From: Xylanibacter oryzae DSM 17970
GTDB taxonomy: Bacteria; Bacteroidota; Bacteroidia; Bacteroidales; Bacteroidaceae
Assembly: GCF_000585355.1 (NCBI RefSeq)
Contig: NZ_KK073873.1
Coordinates: forward strand, 1,762,703-1,826,702
Direction of reading: 5' to 3'
Length of the DNA: 64,000 nt
Shown here: in pieces, positions 43,774-52,610 of the stretch
Numbering within the stretch: the stretch's first letter is position 1
Layout of the letters: the number at the start of each line of letters is the position of its first letter
Notes under the pieces: generated by a model
Told to the model about the DNA's origin: nothing
Seen by the model: the letters and a program-made list of their open reading frames with translations, nothing else
Databases searched by the model: none
Made by a program: the position numbers and the translations under genes

Positions 43774-44973
43774 TTAATTATATTTTGAAATAAGGAGAGA
43801 AGAATCATTGCCACCAAATGCGAATGAATTGCATAACACATTCTTTATCGGCTTTTTGGATCTTATATCTTGTACCGGAATGATACCATTCTCCATTCTA
43901 TTTTTCCAATTAACATTAACAGGCGTAAAGTTATTGTTTATGGCTAATACACATATTACGGTTTCTATCGCTCCTGAAGCACTTGTTGTGTGACCTGTCA
44001 AACTCTTCGTAGATGAAACGTCTGGCATATTATCGCCAAACAGTCTCTTCATAGCGGCAGTCTCACTCTCATCATTATTTGGTGTACCTGTACCATGAGC
44101 GTTTATATAATCTATGTCAGACACTCGTGTTTCACCGTCAGACAAGGCATTCTTCATTGCCAGATAAGCGCCATCTCCACAGGCAGATGATGCGGTCTGA
44201 TGGAATGCATCGCAAGCATTGGCGTAACCTTTTAATACAGCTAGTGGTGTAATGCTACGCCTATTGACAGATTCTATACTCTCTAACACAACATAAGCAG
44301 CACCTTCACCTAGATTTAGTCCGGCTCTGTTAGCATCAAAAGGCCTACAAGGTTCTTTATCCAATATCATCAATGTATTGAATCCGTTGAGATGGTACTT
44401 CGTAAGGCACTCAGCACCACCAGCTATTACAATATCTGCCTCTCCGCTTCTTATCATATCGGCGGCTGCAATAATTGCGTTGGCTGCAGAAGAACAAGCT
44501 GTGGATAATGTAGTGACAAATGCAAAACGGCCTACCATATCGGCAGAGAGTTCGGTTGTTGCCCCACAGTCATGTATATTAATATATGAGTTTTTACTGT
44601 TATCAGATATTATATCATGATAATAGAGTTCTGTTGTATCCATTCCTCCTACTGTAGTACCAGAAATCAATCCGGCACTATTCAACTGCCTATCATCAAG
44701 TATAGCCTCTTTTATTGCCTGCTTTATTGCTATTGCACCTAATAAGGATGTTCTGGTTAATGGTTTCTGTTCATCTATACCAAGAATAGCACGCATTTCA
44801 CTGTTGCTCAGTTTAACTTCTCCAACAGGGAATTCATTATGTTCGGTATTAAGATATCTGATGGGTGCGATGCCTGACTCAGACCTCAGCAACGACTGCA
44901 GAGTATGCTGCTTATCATTACCTATGGCCGAAACTATACCTGTACCTGTTATGTATATTGGTTTACCCATCAT
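43774..44973 (-). CDS. FabF-like 3-oxoacyl-ACP synthase
   Basis: A 399-residue ketosynthase with a complete triad: C160 in STACSSAAN, His in HGTGTPNND and His in SLTGHTTSASG; NSFAFGGNDSS is the C-terminal glycine loop. It would elongate the ACP-bound chain. Its neighbour without the cysteine is encoded 2 bp downstream, suggesting a heterodimer. It starts 8 bp after the first ACP gene. One of three intact ketosynthases in the cluster. Confidence 0.93.
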   Translation of the reverse strand: MMGKPIYITGTGIVSAIGNDKQHTLQSLLRSESGIAPIRYLNTEHNEFPVGEVKLSNSEMRAILGIDEQKPLTRTSLLGAIAIKQAIKEAILDDRQLNSAGLISGTTVGGMDTTELYYHDIISDNSKNSYINIHDCGATTELSADMVGRFAFVTTLSTACSSAANAIIAAADMIRSGEADIVIAGGAECLTKYHLNGFNTLMILDKEPCRPFDANRAGLNLGEGAAYVVLESIESVNRRSITPLAVLKGYANACDAFHQTASSACGDGAYLAMKNALSDGETRVSDIDYINAHGTGTPNNDESETAAMKRLFGDNMPDVSSTKSLTGHTTSASGAIETVICVLAINNNFTPVNVNWKNRMENGIIPVQDIRSKKPIKNVLCNSFAFGGNDSSLLISKYN

Positions 44974-44981
44974 TTACCGTT

Positions 44982-45239
44982 TTATTTAGTTCTGTTCTTT
45001 GATATATAGTCTGCCATAACTTCTATCGACTGGAATATCTTTTTTCCTTCTGCTGCATCCCTCAACTTGATGCCATAGTTTTTCTCCATCAGAACAATAA
45101 GTTCCAAGGCATCTATTGAATCAAGTCCTAAGCCATCACCAAAGAGAGGAGCGTTATCATCTATATCTTCAGGAGTCATATCCTCTAGATTAAGAACTTC
45201 TATAATTTTGTTTTTTAATTCTATTTTCAGATTTTCCAT
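44982..45239 (-). CDS. Acyl carrier protein (polyene cluster, first)
   Basis: An 85-residue acidic protein with the phosphopantetheine site Ser41 in GLGLDSIDALEL. It has four-helix ACP character and overlaps the large ketosynthase gene by 1 bp. It would carry the growing chain. It is distinct from the second ACP at 48812-49054, so the two may carry different intermediates (for example starter versus chain). Confidence 0.92.
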   Translation of the reverse strand: MENLKIELKNKIIEVLNLEDMTPEDIDDNAPLFGDGLGLDSIDALELIVLMEKNYGIKLRDAAEGKKIFQSIEVMADYISKNRTK

Positions 45240-47029
45240 TATATGATTTTATTTTTATTTCTTATGTCCGATATATCTTCATAAAGGTTGTGCCCCTCTT
45301 TATCAGCTATAAACATGAGCACTTCAAAATGTTCATCGTCCTTACAATCTACCCATCCGCCTATGACAGATTGTGTGATATCATCTTGAAAAGCATTTGA
45401 GATATTCTCTGCTATCTGTTTCGCGTTAAAGTTTTCCAGTACATTAAAGGATGTCTCACCATAGTATTTGTTACGTATTGAAATCTCACCTGTAACAATA
45501 TTAGGCAAGGTATATACAAAGAAGGACGGACTTGGATAATAATTTTCTGTATCTTGTATTGTTGACTGATAATTCTTATCTGCATTAAGTGACGAATATT
45601 TGTTGAACAAAATAACGGCCCTGTCTTCACATGGCACAAATCTATCGTTCCCTTCTGCCTGTAATAACATCTCGGATGCTACAAAACCGAGTTTGCACAA
45701 CATATCCATCTTAAAGAACTTGGGATAGTTGCCTATATTCTTTCTATATAATTCTGTGATTAGACGTTTTCCTTCTTTATCACATTTATGATCAATGTCA
45801 TTAAGACATACCTTAGTGGGAGTAATGCTAATCCAGTTCTTTATTCGTCCAATATTATTTGGATATATTCCGGATGAATCTACTGTGCTGTCTACATTCT
45901 TGCTGAATAATAAAGCAGCATTGCATCCACCGAATCCGGAAAGCAGTTTGATAAACGAATTTTTATCCGTATGCCGTTTTTCACCTGATACCAAAACATG
46001 ATGTGATACACCTAATGTCTCAAAACCTTTGGTAGCCAATATCGTTTTGTCTTCTATAGAATGCATTGACAATATAGATTCTACTATACCGGCTGCTCCC
46101 ATCGTATGACCATAATAACCTTTAAGGGCATTTACTGGGACGTCTATCATTCCCGAACGCTCTATGGCTATTGATTCCATCTCATCGTTATATGCAGTTG
46201 CTGTACCATGAACATTTAGACATGCGATATTGCATGAGTCCTCATTTCTCATAACCCTGAGCAATGCTCTATAACTGCCCTCACCTGTACGTGACGGACC
46301 GGATATGTGATTGGCATCATTCCTTATACTGCCATCTCTGAGTATCCATTCACCGGCAGAAACATTCTTTCTGCTCGCATATATTATCGTCCCGGCAGCC
46401 TCACCAAGATTCAATCCATTCCTTTCTTTATCAAACGGTTTACACAGTTCGTCAGAAAGGGCCTTGAATGATTGGAAACCTGAGATAATAAATGGTGACT
46501 GGCAGTCGGCACCTACTACGACTGCATAATCGTAATCGCCACTATTAAGGCATCTCATAGCTGTAATCTGAGCGCAGACTCCTGAGATGCAGGCATTGGA
46601 TACCACAATTGCGGGGTTTGCATTGCCAAAATAATCACAGAGCAACCGCCCTGTTCTACCCAACAATTCCCTATCTTCAGGGATATTCGCATATTCACCG
46701 CTAAGCATTGACACATTGCCCTTTGTAGTAGATAATATAAATATTACTTTGGATGATGATGCATCTATACCACTATCTGCAATGGCTTTGGATGATGATA
46801 ACAATATCATCTTTTCAAACTTGGTGTAATCTTTTACATCCAGCCTGATTTCGTTACAAGCGCTATCAAGAACTTTATTATCTATAAATGAAGCCACAAA
46901 ACAATCAGAATGCCGAGAGTTACTTTCATACTTGCGTAAGGCTGTATATCCCGACTTCACCGAATCATAGTTTTCTGTGCTTGAGAATCCTAAAGGTGAT
47001 ATAATATTATCTGCTATCTTTACTATCAT
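45239..47029 (-). CDS. Ketosynthase with an extra C-terminal ketosynthase-like domain
   Basis: A 596-residue protein. The first about 375 residues are a full ketosynthase: C147 in SNACISG, His in HGTATAYND (about 273) and His in GYYGHTMGAAG (about 306). The last about 210 residues are a separate domain with VASEMLLQ, AVILFNKYSS, PSPSFFVYTLPNIVTGEIS and YGETSF, which resembles the short beta-ketoacyl-synthase-like domain (Pfam Ketoacyl-synt_2 type, from memory) found as a stand-alone protein in aryl polyene clusters. It overlaps both the thioesterase (4 bp) and ACP (1 bp) genes. Confidence 0.86.
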   Translation of the reverse strand: MIVKIADNIISPLGFSSTENYDSVKSGYTALRKYESNSRHSDCFVASFIDNKVLDSACNEIRLDVKDYTKFEKMILLSSSKAIADSGIDASSSKVIFILSTTKGNVSMLSGEYANIPEDRELLGRTGRLLCDYFGNANPAIVVSNACISGVCAQITAMRCLNSGDYDYAVVVGADCQSPFIISGFQSFKALSDELCKPFDKERNGLNLGEAAGTIIYASRKNVSAGEWILRDGSIRNDANHISGPSRTGEGSYRALLRVMRNEDSCNIACLNVHGTATAYNDEMESIAIERSGMIDVPVNALKGYYGHTMGAAGIVESILSMHSIEDKTILATKGFETLGVSHHVLVSGEKRHTDKNSFIKLLSGFGGCNAALLFSKNVDSTVDSSGIYPNNIGRIKNWISITPTKVCLNDIDHKCDKEGKRLITELYRKNIGNYPKFFKMDMLCKLGFVASEMLLQAEGNDRFVPCEDRAVILFNKYSSLNADKNYQSTIQDTENYYPSPSFFVYTLPNIVTGEISIRNKYYGETSFNVLENFNAKQIAENISNAFQDDITQSVIGGWVDCKDDEHFEVLMFIADKEGHNLYEDISDIRNKNKII

Positions 47030-47457
47030 ATCTTATTCACGTTCCATTTTTTCTTCCATTCATCATAAAATGGAGGATTATACCATACCAACTGATATTT
47101 ACTATCCAAAAATACCTGAACAGAATGTCCGGTAGCTACTTCACTACCATCTGATGTATCTATTATCTCGTAATCAAATATTATCTTTGCAGCATCCGTA
47201 GGTACATATGTAATACGTATCATAGGCTTCATCCCATACCGAAGTGGTTTCTTATAATGGAAAGACAAGTCAACCAATGGCGCATAATAGCCACTATTGA
47301 ATATCACCATATACCCTAATCCATATTTTTCGCCGAAGGATTCGCGGGCATCTTCAAAATATAAAGGATAAGAACCATGCCAGACAAAACTCATCGAATC
47401 TACTTCGCTGAATCTTATCTCAAAGTTTTTCTCTGCTGATAATATTTTATTGTCCAT
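47026..47457 (-). CDS. Acyl-CoA/ACP thioesterase (4HBT hot-dog fold)
   Basis: A 143-residue single hot-dog protein with RFSEVDSMSFVWHGSYPLYF and EDARESF, matching the 4-hydroxybenzoyl-CoA thioesterase group (Asp in the D-x-x-x-x-V-W position). It may release or edit the ACP-bound chain. It starts 2 bp after the dehydratase gene and overlaps the ketosynthase gene by 4 bp. Confidence 0.88.
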   Translation of the reverse strand: MDNKILSAEKNFEIRFSEVDSMSFVWHGSYPLYFEDARESFGEKYGLGYMVIFNSGYYAPLVDLSFHYKKPLRYGMKPMIRITYVPTDAAKIIFDYEIIDTSDGSEVATGHSVQVFLDSKYQLVWYNPPFYDEWKKKWNVNKI

Positions 47458-47459
47458 TA

Positions 47460-47903
47460 TTACTTATTATTCTTCGGTTTATTGCTGACAGCTATTTTCA
47501 TTTCAGCCTCTACTAATGTTTCATCTCCACATTTCACTACAGCCTTGACGAGAGTCATATTCATGATCTCGACAACTGATTCTATCGTAGTCTGTATCTT
47601 TTCGCCTAATTTGGGACGACGGTATATATTCAGATCATGTACTGCACCTATATATCCTATGTTGATAGCGTTATTATTAAGCCAGTTAATATAACCTATA
47701 CGTGTAGCACAAGTCTGAGCTATATTCTCAATAAGTCCTGTGGCAGACAGTTTATCATCTTCTATGAAAATCTCATTGTCTTTAATCAATAGTTCGGTAG
47801 TAATAGTCGTTTCATTGAAATCTACTATTCTGTCAACTATCACAAACGGAAGGCGTTGAGGTAAAAGTTCTAGTATTGGAGGTACGTTTGTTATATTGTC
47901 CAT
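47460..47903 (-). CDS. Hot-dog dehydratase (FabZ/FabA-like, ApeP-type)
   Basis: The start ATG at 47903 was chosen over an in-frame upstream codon because it begins the conserved part and lies 1 bp after the acyltransferase stop. It has 147 residues. LLPQRLPFVIVDRIVDF is typical of the hot-dog dehydratases of aryl polyene clusters; TGLIENIAQTCATRIGY is the central helix with Glu and Gln. The canonical HFPG motif is absent, so it may be a partner subunit for the FabZ-like protein at 40970-41341 (inference). Confidence 0.84.
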   Translation of the reverse strand: MDNITNVPPILELLPQRLPFVIVDRIVDFNETTITTELLIKDNEIFIEDDKLSATGLIENIAQTCATRIGYINWLNNNAINIGYIGAVHDLNIYRRPKLGEKIQTTIESVVEIMNMTLVKAVVKCGDETLVEAEMKIAVSNKPKNNK

Positions 47904-47904
47904 T

Positions 47905-48801
47905 CTATTTTTCCCAAAAATCAAAATAATTAAACCATTGTGTAGGATACTTTCGTATAATCTTTTCCATCTCTGAAGCAAAACACTGCGCTAGTTCTTT
48001 CATCTTATGCTTACCAACAGCAGTGGAATCGGGAGCTGTTTGGATATTTCTTATGTATATCTTATATTTGTTTACACTTTTTTTCATTACAAATACGGCA
48101 ATGACTTTAACTTCGCGTTGCACAGCAAGGGCAAATGGCCCTAATGGGAATCTTGCGATTTCACCCATAAACATACATTCTGCATATTTTGTAGAACCAA
48201 AGATACGGTCGGCCGGCATACTTACTATTTCGCCATCACGCAACGCATTGTTAAGTGTGAAGATGTGCGACATGTCTTCTTGCACGGATATCATACGTAT
48301 ATTGTTCTTACCAAGCATCTTATTACGTCCTTCCATCATCGTTTCTGTTTCGCCGGAGAAGACAAGAGCATTAAAATTCTTATGTTCTGACTTCAGTGAA
48401 TATCCAGCCAATTCATAGTTACCTATGTGTGAACTAAGTTGTTCGAAACCATCATCTGCCTGATCTAGTTGTGCAAAATGCTCATATCCGTCGATTTCCA
48501 TATCAAATTTCTTTCCTGCATAAGATGCAAAGCGGTCTAGTATGACCTGCCCGAACCTGAAATGATTGGCGTAAACATTAAGAAACGACTTAAGCGGAGA
48601 ATAACCAAATCTTCTGCGAAAGAAATGGTACATAGACATGTATCCTTTATGGTTGAAAAGCATGTAAAACAGGATTGCAAATCCCATCAATGAGTACATC
48701 ACACGCAAATCTAACCAACTAAACAACCATATCAACGAACGTTGCATCCATGGTGTTCCACCTGTCTTGCCTTTCCACCGGTCGTGTCTGATATCTTCCA
48801 C
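47905..48801 (-). CDS. LpxL/HtrB-like lysophospholipid acyltransferase
   Basis: A 298-residue protein with one N-terminal membrane segment (about 33-52) and the LPLAT motif SSHIGNYELAG (H-x4-E) followed by EGRNKM and PADRIFGS. This is the lipid-A-type late acyltransferase family. In this setting it probably acylates the lipid carrier or transfers the polyene chain to it (inference). It lies 10 bp after the second ACP gene and 1 bp before the dehydratase start. Confidence 0.88.
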   Translation of the reverse strand: MEDIRHDRWKGKTGGTPWMQRSLIWLFSWLDLRVMYSLMGFAILFYMLFNHKGYMSMYHFFRRRFGYSPLKSFLNVYANHFRFGQVILDRFASYAGKKFDMEIDGYEHFAQLDQADDGFEQLSSHIGNYELAGYSLKSEHKNFNALVFSGETETMMEGRNKMLGKNNIRMISVQEDMSHIFTLNNALRDGEIVSMPADRIFGSTKYAECMFMGEIARFPLGPFALAVQREVKVIAVFVMKKSVNKYKIYIRNIQTAPDSTAVGKHKMKELAQCFASEMEKIIRKYPTQWFNYFDFWEK

Positions 48802-48811
48802 TTTGCCAAAA

Positions 48812-49054
48812 CTAACCTACCTTACTCTGAATATAGTCACAAAACTCTTCGAGTGTTGTTATACCGGCCATTTCTTCCGGTTTGATCTTAAATCCGAATT
48901 TTTTCTCTACTATCACTACAATGTCTACAAAATCCAGGCTGTCTATACCTAAATCATCTTTCAACTTGGCTGCAGGGGCAATTTTGTCTTCTTCTATTTC
49001 CAAGTCGTCGATCAAAAACTCTCTTACTTTTTCTTCTATTTCTTTTCTTTCCAT
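48812..49054 (-). CDS. Acyl carrier protein (polyene cluster, second)
   Basis: An 80-residue acidic ACP with Ser39 in DLGIDSLDFVDIV. It follows the methyltransferase gene by 15 bp. It differs clearly from the other ACP of the cluster (DSL against DSI). Two ACPs per cluster are usual for aryl polyene systems. Confidence 0.93.
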   Translation of the reverse strand: MERKEIEEKVREFLIDDLEIEEDKIAPAAKLKDDLGIDSLDFVDIVVIVEKKFGFKIKPEEMAGITTLEEFCDYIQSKVG

Positions 49055-49069
49055 ATTTTTTATTACTTT

Positions 49070-50164
49070 TTATTTTCTACAAACTAAGATACTATGTCCG
49101 TGTCCTAAATTGTCATGTATCTTTTCCACCTTCAGTCCCACACGGTTTACTATTCTTATCAGATCGTCTGAGTTATACATTTTGCTATTGCCATTAGCCA
49201 TAGCTGTAAAGTATAGACTGATCTGTGTGAGGCAGAATGCTGCCGTTTCATATTTTTGTCTGTCCCACAATGTTTCCATGATGTACAGTCGTGTATCATC
49301 ATCCATTATTTTTTCGGCTCTCGACAGTATACTTTCTATCTCATCTTCTCCGAAACAGTCTAGAAACTGACTCATCCATATTACATCGTAATGCTTGTCG
49401 GTAGGGAACTCTGATTCATTATCTAACAGGTTTATACCTATTCCGTTTATTCGTTCTGCACCTTCCTTACCTTTTGTCTGTTCCTGCATAATATCAATCT
49501 GCTGAGGTAGATCAAGTATGGTCACATTCACATTCTTGTCGTAAGATACGCAGCGTAAAGACCAACGACCTGTATTGCCACCTACATCTAGAAGTGTATT
49601 GGTCTTATTGCGGAATACGATCTCTAAAGCCTCATCAAAAGAACTGTCTGAATAAAAATGATCGAATGTGAACCAGCTCTTTTTTGCCTGTTCGGGTAGC
49701 GACGACAAACCTTCGTATATTGTAGGCCAATTGCCAAAATGCTTTAATCCTACAGGTTTTCCTTGATTAAGTGCTTCCTCAAGATTAAAAAGTCCCTTAT
49801 AGTTTACATCATGATTAAAATCCATATTAATTTTGGTAGCAGAATCTGTGATGAGAAACCAACCGGCATATGCTAATTTGAACCTATCTGTATCTTTGTC
49901 TACTATTACGGTACCTATAGTAAGTGAGGCTTCAAGAAGTACTTTCACAGCATATTCAGACTTGCCAGTCTTTTCGGCTAATTCAACAATAGTGAGTCCT
50001 TGTTCACTATCACGTAATATATCAAGTATGCCAAATTTAACCATGATGCGTGATACTTCGAAGACAACAGGACCAAAAGCTATAAATTCAGCAAGCCTTT
50101 GAGCAGTACGCACAGAGTTCGTTTCCTTCGTATATACCTTTTTCAATGCAGATGATAAATTCAT
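49070..50164 (-). CDS. SAM-dependent O-methyltransferase-like protein
   Basis: A 364-residue protein with an N-terminal winged-helix dimerisation part (about 20-110) and a Rossmann core with the SAM motif LLDVGGNTGRW (about 193-203), ILDLPQQID and the later YDVIWMSQFLDCF. The layout fits the acetylserotonin/caffeate O-methyltransferase group. It could methylate the aryl head group, as in known aryl polyenes and flexirubins (inference). It is 48 bp after the ketosynthase gene, the largest gap within the operon. Confidence 0.88.
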   Translation of the reverse strand: MNLSSALKKVYTKETNSVRTAQRLAEFIAFGPVVFEVSRIMVKFGILDILRDSEQGLTIVELAEKTGKSEYAVKVLLEASLTIGTVIVDKDTDRFKLAYAGWFLITDSATKINMDFNHDVNYKGLFNLEEALNQGKPVGLKHFGNWPTIYEGLSSLPEQAKKSWFTFDHFYSDSSFDEALEIVFRNKTNTLLDVGGNTGRWSLRCVSYDKNVNVTILDLPQQIDIMQEQTKGKEGAERINGIGINLLDNESEFPTDKHYDVIWMSQFLDCFGEDEIESILSRAEKIMDDDTRLYIMETLWDRQKYETAAFCLTQISLYFTAMANGNSKMYNSDDLIRIVNRVGLKVEKIHDNLGHGHSILVCRK

Positions 50165-50212
50165 ATTATTCGTTTTAATATATTAGTTGTTTGCCAATTG
50201 ATATCACTTACT

Positions 50213-51433
50213 TTATACTTTCTTTATTACCAAGGCACTATTTGTACCTCCAAATCCGAATGAATTTGAAAGAATCTTGTCCAACTTACATTCTTTTGTC
50301 TCTAATGCAAGATTAAGATGCTCTGAATATTCATCAGGATGCTCAAAGTTTATATTAGGAGCAACGAAGTCGTTATTCATCATCAATGCCGAATATACTA
50401 TTTCACTTGCTCCCGCCATCCAACATTCATGTCCTGTCATCGACTTGGTTGAACTTATCAAAGCGTGTTCGCTTCTGAACATTCTGTCTAAGGCTATTGC
50501 CTCATACATATCACCTTGCTGGGTGGATGTGGCATGAGCATTGATATAGTCGACGTCATCGACAGAAAGTCCGGCATCATTAAGAGCACGAGTCATAGCT
50601 ATTACAGAACCATTATCACTTGGTTCTGAGATTCCACCACCATTAGATGAAAAACCATATCCACAAACTTCGGCTACGATATTAGCCCCACGCTTCACGG
50701 CCGACTCATAATCTTCAAGCACTAATGCTGCTGCTCCACCACTAGGTATTAGCCCGTCACGGTCCTTATCAAAAGGTCTTGATGCCTTTTTAGGTTCATC
50801 CATCGACTTTGAGAATGCAGACAGAGCATCAAATGTAGCCATAGAATAGTAGTTCACTTCTTGAGCTCCACCGCATAGCACCATATCCTGAAGTCCATTC
50901 TTGATAAGCATATATCCCAAACCTATAGAATGAGAACCGCTGGCGCAAGCAGCACTTACGGTAAAGTTTACCCCGCGAAGATGAAATATTGTACTAAGAT
51001 TCATATTGACTGTTGAATTCATAGACTGAAATATAAGTCCGGAACCTAACAACGCAGAATCATGCTTCTCATCCATTATCTTTGCAGCCTCAATTACAGG
51101 CTTTGCAGAAGAATCGTTTCCGAAAATAATACCAACTTCATTACTTTTAAGGAAGTCGTCATCAATATTTGCATTACCAAAAGCTTCTTTTGCTGCCATA
51201 TAGGCGAATTCAGCTTCTTCGCTTAATCCTACACGCAACCGTCTATGAAGCACTCCTTTCAAATTAGGTACTTCTACGATACCCGTCAATGCAGACTGAT
51301 ATCCGTATTCTAGTCTGGCTTTTTCAATTCCTATGCCAGATCGTCCTTCATATAATGAGTCACGTACTTCTGCCAGATTTTTACCAAGACACGACCATAT
51401 ACCCATTCCTGTTATAACAACTCTTCTATCCAT
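50213..51433 (-). CDS. FabF-like 3-oxoacyl-ACP synthase
   Basis: A 406-residue ketosynthase with C163 in SAACASGSHSIG, His in NAHATSTQQGD and His in SMTGHECWMAG, and the C-terminal NSFGFGGTNSAL. Full length and intact. By position next to the ketoreductase and ACP it could start or extend the chain. The second His lies in the less usual TGHECW, found in polyene-type ketosynthases. Confidence 0.93.
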   Translation of the reverse strand: MDRRVVITGMGIWSCLGKNLAEVRDSLYEGRSGIGIEKARLEYGYQSALTGIVEVPNLKGVLHRRLRVGLSEEAEFAYMAAKEAFGNANIDDDFLKSNEVGIIFGNDSSAKPVIEAAKIMDEKHDSALLGSGLIFQSMNSTVNMNLSTIFHLRGVNFTVSAACASGSHSIGLGYMLIKNGLQDMVLCGGAQEVNYYSMATFDALSAFSKSMDEPKKASRPFDKDRDGLIPSGGAAALVLEDYESAVKRGANIVAEVCGYGFSSNGGGISEPSDNGSVIAMTRALNDAGLSVDDVDYINAHATSTQQGDMYEAIALDRMFRSEHALISSTKSMTGHECWMAGASEIVYSALMMNNDFVAPNINFEHPDEYSEHLNLALETKECKLDKILSNSFGFGGTNSALVIKKV

Positions 51434-51450
51434 CTAATACCTTTCTCGTC

Positions 51451-52182
51451 TTATGTATACAATCCTCCATTAATCTGTATTACCTGTCCGGTGATATATG
51501 CAGCATCTTCTGAAGCAAGGAATCTTACCAGTGCTGCAACTTCTTCAGGGCGTCCGAAGCGTCCTGAAGGTATTAGCTTTTTCAATTCTTTTTCATCCAA
51601 ATCGGCAGTCATGTCAGTAGCTATAAATCCTGGAGCTACAGCATTAACGGTTACTTTCCTTGGAGCTACTTCTTGTGCAAGAGCTTTTGTTGCTCCTATC
51701 AAAGCAGCCTTTGCCGATGAATAATTGGTCTGTCCCGGCAACCCTTTTATACCTGATAAGGACGTTATGTTTATTATCCGCCCGTCTCTATGTGTAAGCA
51801 TATTCTTCAAAAGTCTACGGGTAACATAGAAAAAACCGTTGACAGTTGTATTGAGCACATCTTTCCACTGTTCATTCTGCATAAAAATCATAAGATTGTC
51901 TTTTCTTATACCTGCATTGTTGACAAGTACAGATATATAATCTTCTGGATGAGCAGTTTCCCATTGCTCGAGGGCAAGATCTGTTTGCTTTTCGTCAGAC
52001 ACGTCAAACGGTAGCAGTTCGCCATGTCCTCCGGCATTTTCTATCATATCAATAGTCTCCTTTGCTGCCATTTCGTTAGCAACATAGTTGACTACTACGA
52101 TATATCCTTTACAAGCCAGTTCTATACTTATAGCTCTGCCTATACCTCGCGAGCCTCCCGTTATGAGTGCATACTTTGCCAT
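51451..52182 (-). CDS. FabG-like 3-oxoacyl-ACP reductase
   Basis: The ATG at 52182 is taken as the start (2 nt after the preceding stop); the protein has 243 residues. It is a short-chain dehydrogenase with the NAD(P) motif TGGSRGIG (8-15), NNAG, the catalytic Ser in TSLSG, YSSAK (Tyr and Lys) and the C-terminal ITGQVIQINGG. It would reduce the 3-keto group in each cycle of polyene extension. It is the first complete biosynthetic gene of the operon. Confidence 0.94.
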   Translation of the reverse strand: MAKYALITGGSRGIGRAISIELACKGYIVVVNYVANEMAAKETIDMIENAGGHGELLPFDVSDEKQTDLALEQWETAHPEDYISVLVNNAGIRKDNLMIFMQNEQWKDVLNTTVNGFFYVTRRLLKNMLTHRDGRIINITSLSGIKGLPGQTNYSSAKAALIGATKALAQEVAPRKVTVNAVAPGFIATDMTADLDEKELKKLIPSGRFGRPEEVAALVRFLASEDAAYITGQVIQINGGLYT

Positions 52183-52184
52183 AT

Positions 52185-52424
52185 TCAAAAATTATTGCCT
52201 TTAAGATATATTACTCTCTTAATATTATATTGCAAAGATGACAGAGAAGAAGAATATATTATTTTCTTAAAATAAAGTCTTTTAAGAAAGCTACAACAAT
52301 CATCAATTGTCTTTTTATTATTTCCAGATAAGCAATTATTCTCGTTATCTATTACCACGCTTTCTATTTCTTTTTCTGTTAGGACAATATCAACTTCCAC
52401 CACTTTAACAACATTAGATTGCAT
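52185..52424 (-). pseudogene. 79-residue ORF at the head of the polyene operon, possible ammonia-lyase remnant
   Basis: A short ATG-initiated frame ending 2 nt before the ketoreductase start, so it probably shares its transcript. The region FLKRLYFKKIIY followed by SSSLSSLQYNIK resembles the N terminus of Bacteroidota HAL-type ammonia lyases (FLK-x5-K-x-IYG-x-NTGFGP-x-AQYRI), but the glycine-rich loop is gone, and the catalytic Ala-Ser-Gly region is not encoded. The comparison is from memory and weak. It could equally be a small unrelated protein. A TATTTTTG -7-like box lies 9 nt before the ATG. Confidence 0.35.
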
Positions 52425-52610
52425 TTATGCATGCAAAAATACGAATATTATTTGTAATTTGTGAAATATTGAACAAAAAAACGCTTCTAGACATATATCC
52501 GAAATGAAATGTATGTGTTTTGCTTTTGTTTTTATCGCTTTATGGTTATTGACTATGATAAAAGATGTAACATAAAATGCTCTTACAACAACTTTTTTAT
52601 TAAAAAAAAT
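52425..52610. other. AT-rich upstream region of the polyene operon
   Basis: It holds the -7-like box TATTTTTG (52441-52434, minus strand) just ahead of the first ORF. No -33 at the usual distance and no other feature were seen. Confidence 0.4.
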
